Shown here: positions 17,921 to 22,244 of the stretch, in pieces | Layout: every line of letters begins with the position of its first letter | How positions within the stretch are numbered: position 1 is the first letter of the stretch | Origin: Triparma columacea | Taxonomy: Eukaryota > Sar > Bolidophyceae > Parmales > Triparmaceae | DNA: 22,244 nucleotides | Assembly: GCA_030267965.1 (NCBI GenBank) | Contig: BRYA01000405.1 | Span: forward strand, 1-22,244 | Direction of reading: 5' to 3' | Notes under the pieces: generated by a model | Database searches by the model: none | What the model was told of the DNA's origin: nothing | What the model saw: the letters and a program-made list of their open reading frames with translations, nothing else | Made by a program: the position numbers and the translations under genes

Positions 17921-19821
17921 ATGGAGCGTACAACAAGGGTGGCAAAGCTCCTCGTCCTCGGCGACTCAGGGGTGGGGAAGACGAGCTTCATCGACCGTCT
18001 GAACTTTGAGGGCTGCAATGAAGAGGGAGGGGGAGGGGTGGGGGGGAGGGCGTTTTTCGGGGACAGTGATTTAGGCTTGGCGGGCTGGAGGGGCGGAGGG
18101 GAGCACTCAAAGGTGCTTCAGGAGGACCTCGACTTCAAGGTGACGAGTAAGAGGATGGATATCACGAAGGAGATGGTTGAGGATGAGGGAGATCTCTCAG
18201 AGGCAGGGGAGGAAATGCCAGAGGAAGTTGAACTGAGGTTCTGGGACGTGAACCCGCTACTTTGCGGGGGGGGAGCAATCTCCTCCCGCCAAGTCGAGGT
18301 TTTCAGGAACACCACGTGCACCCTGATCCTCTTTGACATAACGAGCTTGAATTCCTACAAGGCAGCCAAGGAAAAATACTACACGCAGAGCCGGAAGATT
18401 TCCCCTGAAGGTAGGTCGGAGGGGGCGAGGGGTGGGTGAGGAAAGATAGTGGGGGAGGGTAAGGGGAGGAGTAGGGGATGGGGGGTGGGGTATAGGGGTT
18501 GGGGTTGAACTTAAGGCAACTGATCAAAACTAACCTCCCCCCTCCCTCCTGCTACCGACCCCCCCCCCTAGCTGCCGTTATTCTCGTGGCATCGAAGTCC
18601 GACCTAGCCCTGAAGATGGCAGTGGAGGAGAACGAGGTAGAAGAATTTTGCGTCAAGGAGGGCATCCTTTATGTCTTTCTGTCGACGACAACTTCAATGG
18701 GCATTGACCTCATCGAGAACATGATAAAGATTCAAATTCTCGGTCTGCTCAGATGCACCGCCGAGGGTAACGACCTCTACGACATTGAGGGACTGCTAGT
18801 TATACAGGACGATGATGTTGAAGCAACTTACTTCATGGACCACCACGACGACGACCACTACAAGAGATCGAGGGAAGAGGAGGAAAAGCACATCGTGGAT
18901 GACAAATTCATCGAGACGGTCAGCAACTTGGCGGTGCCCGACAGAGACTTCACATCCATATCTGGTATGGTCGGCAAATTCTTCGGGGTCGAGGATGACG
19001 TCGCGGAGGAGGGTTTCTGGGGGAAGAACGGACTCAAGGACGAACTTGATTTGGATAAAGTGGGGGCACCTGGAAGGGACGAGCTATCAGTCGCCCTGCA
19101 AGTACTGCAGAGCAAGGTAGAAAAAATCATCCAGCATGAACAGGGAGCAGCAGCAGCTGGAGGCGCTGATAATGAAAAGGGAGCTTGCACCGGAAGGCAC
19201 GGCAATTCCTGGGACGTTAAGGACATCTCGGTGGAGGAACTTAACGCGGCCTTCGTACTTCTGGGACGGGCCACCCCCTCTAGCCTTGGCTCGTCGAACG
19301 GGAGCAATAATAGTCGGTCAAGTAGAGGCCCGGGTGGCGAGCGGGCGGCAAAGGTTGTTGAGGGGAATACGGGGGGGGGGAGAAAAGGCCGAAGCCAACA
19401 ACCAGAACTTAGAATCAACGTCGGCATCAAGGGAGGTAAAACTGCCGCCCTCGAGGTTTGGGAAGAGGAGAGTGAAGTGGAGGCAGCAAGAGCGTTTATC
19501 AGAAGAATGCATCTTCCGTGCACCGAGCAATCGGTGGCAAAGTTGGCGAGGCAAGTAGAGGCGTGCAGAAAAAAGAAGCGCCAGCAATCAAGACAGAGGG
19601 AAGGGGGAGGAGGATGGCGGAGCGGTAATAATATCCTTGGAAGGCTCGAGGTCAAACTGAAGCATGGAGGACAAAAGAGGAACATCGTGGTCAGGGCCGG
19701 GGACGACCCGAAGAGTGTTTGCCGGGCGTTTGCGACAAGATACAACATTGGACGGGAGGAGGAGAAGAATCTTGTTGGAATGCTCGCTGAGGCACTAAGG
19801 CATGACACCCAAATTTCATAG
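17921..19821 (+). CDS. Divergent Rab-like small GTPase with long C-terminal extension
   Basis: Exons 17921-18410 and 18572-19821 are joined in phase 1 over a 161-base intron (GTAGGT...CCTAG), giving 579 residues. The P-loop GDSGVGKTS is at 14-22. The switch II region reads ELRFWDVNP (104-112), where Rab proteins have WDTAGQ, so the glycine is replaced. The TLILFDITSLNSY strand follows (134-146), then VASKSD (169-174) in place of NKxD, and STTTSMGIDLI (201-211) as the SA-type G5 loop. About 60 extra residues (Gly- and acid-rich) separate P-loop and switch II. Residues about 215-440 are acidic, then low complexity. Two related modules end the protein (about 443-500 and 521-572). There is no C-terminal prenylation cysteine, so membrane attachment would not be Rab-like. 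The ATG at 17921 is just ahead of the first strand. Confidence 0.72.
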
Positions 19822-20691
19822 ATCTTGTTTATCAGAATAATACGTCTTCCTTGTACCTATTATTGGGCTACACATTAGGGATAGGGTTTAGCAGAATTGA
19901 GGGGGGGGGTTGGTTTGGGCGGGTTGGGTTGGAAGGAGGCAAGGGAATGGGAGGGGGGAGGAAATGTGATGAACGTTGTGTTTCAAAGCTATGGTATTTT
20001 TGAATATAGGGAGAAAGTCGACAGTACCAAGGGCGAGTAGATGCTACGCATTCGCTGGCTGGATATGGGTGTTGTGAGTAAGGGAAGGATTTAGGGCAAA
20101 TTGTGTTGCCTTTGCTAAACTTGCGCTGTGAGGAGAGATTATCGACTATTTAGCGTGAACGATACTAACAACGCAAATATAAACCACTCCAACACAAACT
20201 AATTGACGAAACGGGGCGTCAAGGGATTTAAAACTAGGACATCCCGAGGCGGCCTTGTGGACAACTTCTTGGGACCCTTGGAGGAGTGGGGCTACGGAAC
20301 GTGTGGTGAAGAGGTAAGCTGGGAGGGCGGGTGATCGGTGGAGGGGGGAAGAGTAGAGGGGAAGCGGTCACGGATGGAAACACCTTAAGAGAGGAGGAGG
20401 GAGGAGGAGAGGAGCCCTCACAACGCCCTCTTTAACAATTTTATTTCCAATTTTCAAATAAACAATATCCATGAGAAAATGAACAAAAATGAGAAAAAAA
20501 ATGAGAAAAATGAATTGAGCAGAGAAAAAAGAGCAACATGTTCTCTGATTTTGGAATATATAAATGCGCTCTATTTACGAACATGCCAATTTACGATATC
20601 TTCACTCACACCAAAAAACGCCGCTCCGCCACCTTTTTTTTACGCACGTCTATCGCGAACGCATGATTTTCAGCACCCAATCAAGATCGTC
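19822..20691. other. 870-base gap with weak exon-like signals
   Basis: No gene can be assigned with confidence. The left part has a short telomere-like AGGGATAGGGTTTAG (19878-19892) followed by G-runs to about 19966. A possible spliced short frame runs 19991-20073 plus 20238-20334. It has a GTGAGTA donor, a TACTAAC branch-point match at 20163-20169 and compatible phase, and its second segment reads SRGGLVDNFLGPLEEWGYG. A GTAAGC follows at 20314. The right part (20440-20640) is A-rich with repeated AAAATGAGAAAA and a T9 run, and should hold the promoter of the START gene. Confidence 0.4.
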
Positions 20692-22244
20692 ATGGAGGGT
20701 GAGGTTGAAGCAGATGCGGGAGTCGTGAATGACGCCGGCAAGACAAACTATGCCTCCGAGCCCCCCTCAGGCCCCAATCGCACACCCTCTGCCATACGCG
20801 GTCCCGTAGATATTGATTACACAGCTCTTGGCCCAGAACAAGTCAAACTTGTCAAGCTTCTGGATGACCGCGGAGCCATGGAAGGCCTCATAGACAACTC
20901 TACCGGCGTCGACATGAAGGTTATGAAGCTTGCTGGTGTCTTTCACGACGAGCGCGACAAGATCATTGACTTTCTCCTCACCGAATGTGAGCAGGGCAAG
21001 TTCCGAAGGAAGACCCTCCACGAGTATGACAAAGAGGAAGGAGTCATTCACAGACTCGTCCATTGGCAGCACTATGGCAGGGGGAATAAGTTTGTCGAAT
21101 TTCTCCTCGACGTCAGCGTCGTCTCTCCCGACGAATCAACGAACATTATGGAACTAACATCCCTCGACGAGGACGATCTTTCTGATAAGGCAACTGCGAA
21201 GCTTGTTGAGATTCTAGCCTCGAGAAATACCAAGACTGTCAAACGAGGTGTCATTGATGGGGAGCTCAGCTTCACTGACTTTGAGTTTGGACAAACTGCA
21301 GTCACCATGGTGGGAACTCTTCAGGCAGAGGAGAGGGTTACAGAGACGAAATCGAAACTAGACATTAGCACAGTCAAAAGCTTTAAATCTGCGAGGTCAA
21401 ACGTCGGAAGGATAAAAAGCAGCATCAGCAGTGTCAAGAAAGGAACTTACAAGGATGTATTTGTCTCATTGAAGGGAATTCTAGATGAAGTCATGAAGAA
21501 GTTCAGACAGCCTGCAGTCATTGACAAGCGGAGGAAGGCGCACTTTGTGGAAAAGGTCATACCCAATGTGCCAACTCTTACTGAGGAAGAGGACAGGATG
21601 CTAGAAAGTGTTGCAGGGCTGGAGGAGGAATTCTACAAGAAGGGGAAGAGAGTCAAGGGGACACTGAAGGAGGGAGTGGACAAGCTCCTGTGGAGAGAGG
21701 AGGACAAGGTGTGGGGAGGGTATGGAGTTACTGTGGACAAGTCAGCAAAGGGTGTATTGGCAGAGCAATTTCTGCTTGACAGATTTGAGTATTCAGAGGA
21801 GCACTTCAAAATTAATGGGAACTTACAAAGGGTTATCAGGAAGGACGTTGATGGAACTAGAAGCATGCACTTTCATTATGGCGTGAAGGTCCCTGCCGCC
21901 ACCAACCGACTCTTTGAGATGTGGTTCGTGTGGAAGGAAGTCAAACTTGAGAATGGCCGGACTTCGTACATGTTAGCTTTTGTGCCACTGACAGAGTACC
22001 CTGGAGGAGGCTTCATGGACCTCAGTAAGGAAGGATTTGTGCTAGCAGAGACTAAAGGTGTCTTCTTCTTCAATGAGATTGCCCCAAATGTGTGTAGAGT
22101 CACACGCATTCAAACAGTTGATCTGAAATTTAGTGGCATTCATAAGACAGTGATGGACAATGCCATTGACTACCTTGCAAAGAATCAGCTTGTTGAGGCC
22201 AACAGGTTGCAGAAGAAGTTCAGGAGGAACGGGAAGGAAGTTGA
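20692..22244 (+). CDS. START-like lipid-binding domain protein (3' end beyond window)
   Basis: The frame is open from ATG 20692 to the window end with no intron; 517 complete codons are visible. Residues 1-40 are acidic and disordered (PPSGPNRTPSA). Residues about 45-150 are helical and charged (EQVKLVKLLDDRGAMEGL, KIIDFLLTECEQGKFRRKTL); a weak ankyrin-like or novel helical domain is possible. After a Lys-rich linker (about 215-300), residues about 330-517 resemble the START/SRPBCC lipid-transfer fold: VWGGYGVTVDKSAKGVLAEQFL, RLFEMWFVWKEVKLENGRTSYML, SKEGFVLAETKGVFFFNEI, VCRVTRIQTVDLKFSG, then an amphipathic helix IHKTVMDNAIDYLAKNQL. START domains bind sterols or phospholipids. Large START proteins with further C-terminal domains are, as I recall, common in some stramenopiles. 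The true C-terminus is outside. The sequence is less GC-rich than the other genes. Confidence 0.7.
   Translation, partial: MEGEVEADAGVVNDAGKTNYASEPPSGPNRTPSAIRGPVDIDYTALGPEQVKLVKLLDDRGAMEGLIDNSTGVDMKVMKLAGVFHDERDKIIDFLLTECEQGKFRRKTLHEYDKEEGVIHRLVHWQHYGRGNKFVEFLLDVSVVSPDESTNIMELTSLDEDDLSDKATAKLVEILASRNTKTVKRGVIDGELSFTDFEFGQTAVTMVGTLQAEERVTETKSKLDISTVKSFKSARSNVGRIKSSISSVKKGTYKDVFVSLKGILDEVMKKFRQPAVIDKRRKAHFVEKVIPNVPTLTEEEDRMLESVAGLEEEFYKKGKRVKGTLKEGVDKLLWREEDKVWGGYGVTVDKSAKGVLAEQFLLDRFEYSEEHFKINGNLQRVIRKDVDGTRSMHFHYGVKVPAATNRLFEMWFVWKEVKLENGRTSYMLAFVPLTEYPGGGFMDLSKEGFVLAETKGVFFFNEIAPNVCRVTRIQTVDLKFSGIHKTVMDNAIDYLAKNQLVEANRLQKKFRRNGKEV

Noticed and set aside
18858..19808. Long minus-strand frame opposite the GTPase gene
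   Set aside because: Ser/Leu/Pro-rich antisense shadow of a coherent coding exon, with no domain signal.
19878..19892. Interstitial telomere-like AGGGATAGGGTTTAG
   Set aside because: Fewer than two clean repeats; it could easily occur by chance in G-rich DNA.
1..22244. Search for CRISPR arrays, transposons, rRNA, tRNA or viral genes
   Set aside because: No spaced direct repeats, terminal inverted repeats with transposase frames, structured RNA genes or viral hallmark proteins were seen by eye.

Overview
This window looks like compact nuclear DNA from a single-celled eukaryote. Genes carry short GT-AG introns (70 to 490 bases; 18 are modelled here) with GTGAG or GTAAG donors and C-rich polypyrimidine tracts. 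Intergenic gaps are short, coding sequence is GC-rich, and the domain content is eukaryotic (La-related protein, SET, exosome, CD36, TPR, START). The gene repertoire, with flagellar-type proteins and a large START-like protein, fits a flagellated marine stramenopile. A bolidophyte/Parmales alga such as Triparma is my best guess, but this is inference only. There are no bacterial operons, rRNA, tRNA, insertion sequences or CRISPR arrays that I can support.

Layout, left to right: (1) a LARP4-like La-motif/RRM/glycine-rich RNA-binding protein on the minus strand, running off the left edge; (2) a 760-residue helical-repeat (TPR-like) protein on the minus strand, four exons; (3) after a very AT-rich island, a TMEM42-like small membrane protein on the plus strand; (4) a SETD9-like SET-domain protein, minus; (5) the exosome cap subunit CSL4/EXOSC1, plus; (6) a nocturnin-like EEP hydrolase, minus, single exon; (7) a double-size CD36/LIMP-2-type membrane glycoprotein, plus, four exons; (8) a CFAP144/FAM183-like flagellar protein, minus; (9) an EF-hand, ankyrin and fibronectin-III fusion protein, plus; (10) an FSIP2-like coiled-coil protein, minus; (11) a divergent Rab-like GTPase with a long C-terminal extension, plus; (12) an 870-base gap holding only weak exon-like signals; (13) a START-domain protein on the plus strand, running off the right edge.

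From gene 2 to gene 11 the strands alternate strictly. Start codons face each other across gaps of 78 to 762 bases, and stop codons face each other across 52 to 133 bases, so promoters are probably shared and 3' UTRs probably overlap. Two functional themes stand out: RNA metabolism (LARP4-like, CSL4, and a nocturnin-like enzyme from the CCR4-related family) and cilium or flagellum (CFAP144-like, FSIP2-like, and possibly their divergent partners). No obviously new defence or mobile system is present. The most unusual items are the Rab-like GTPase with a lost switch-II glycine and two C-terminal repeats, the enlarged CD36 protein, the EF-hand/ankyrin/FN3 fusion with a translatable microsatellite intron, and a nested inverted repeat in one bidirectional promoter.
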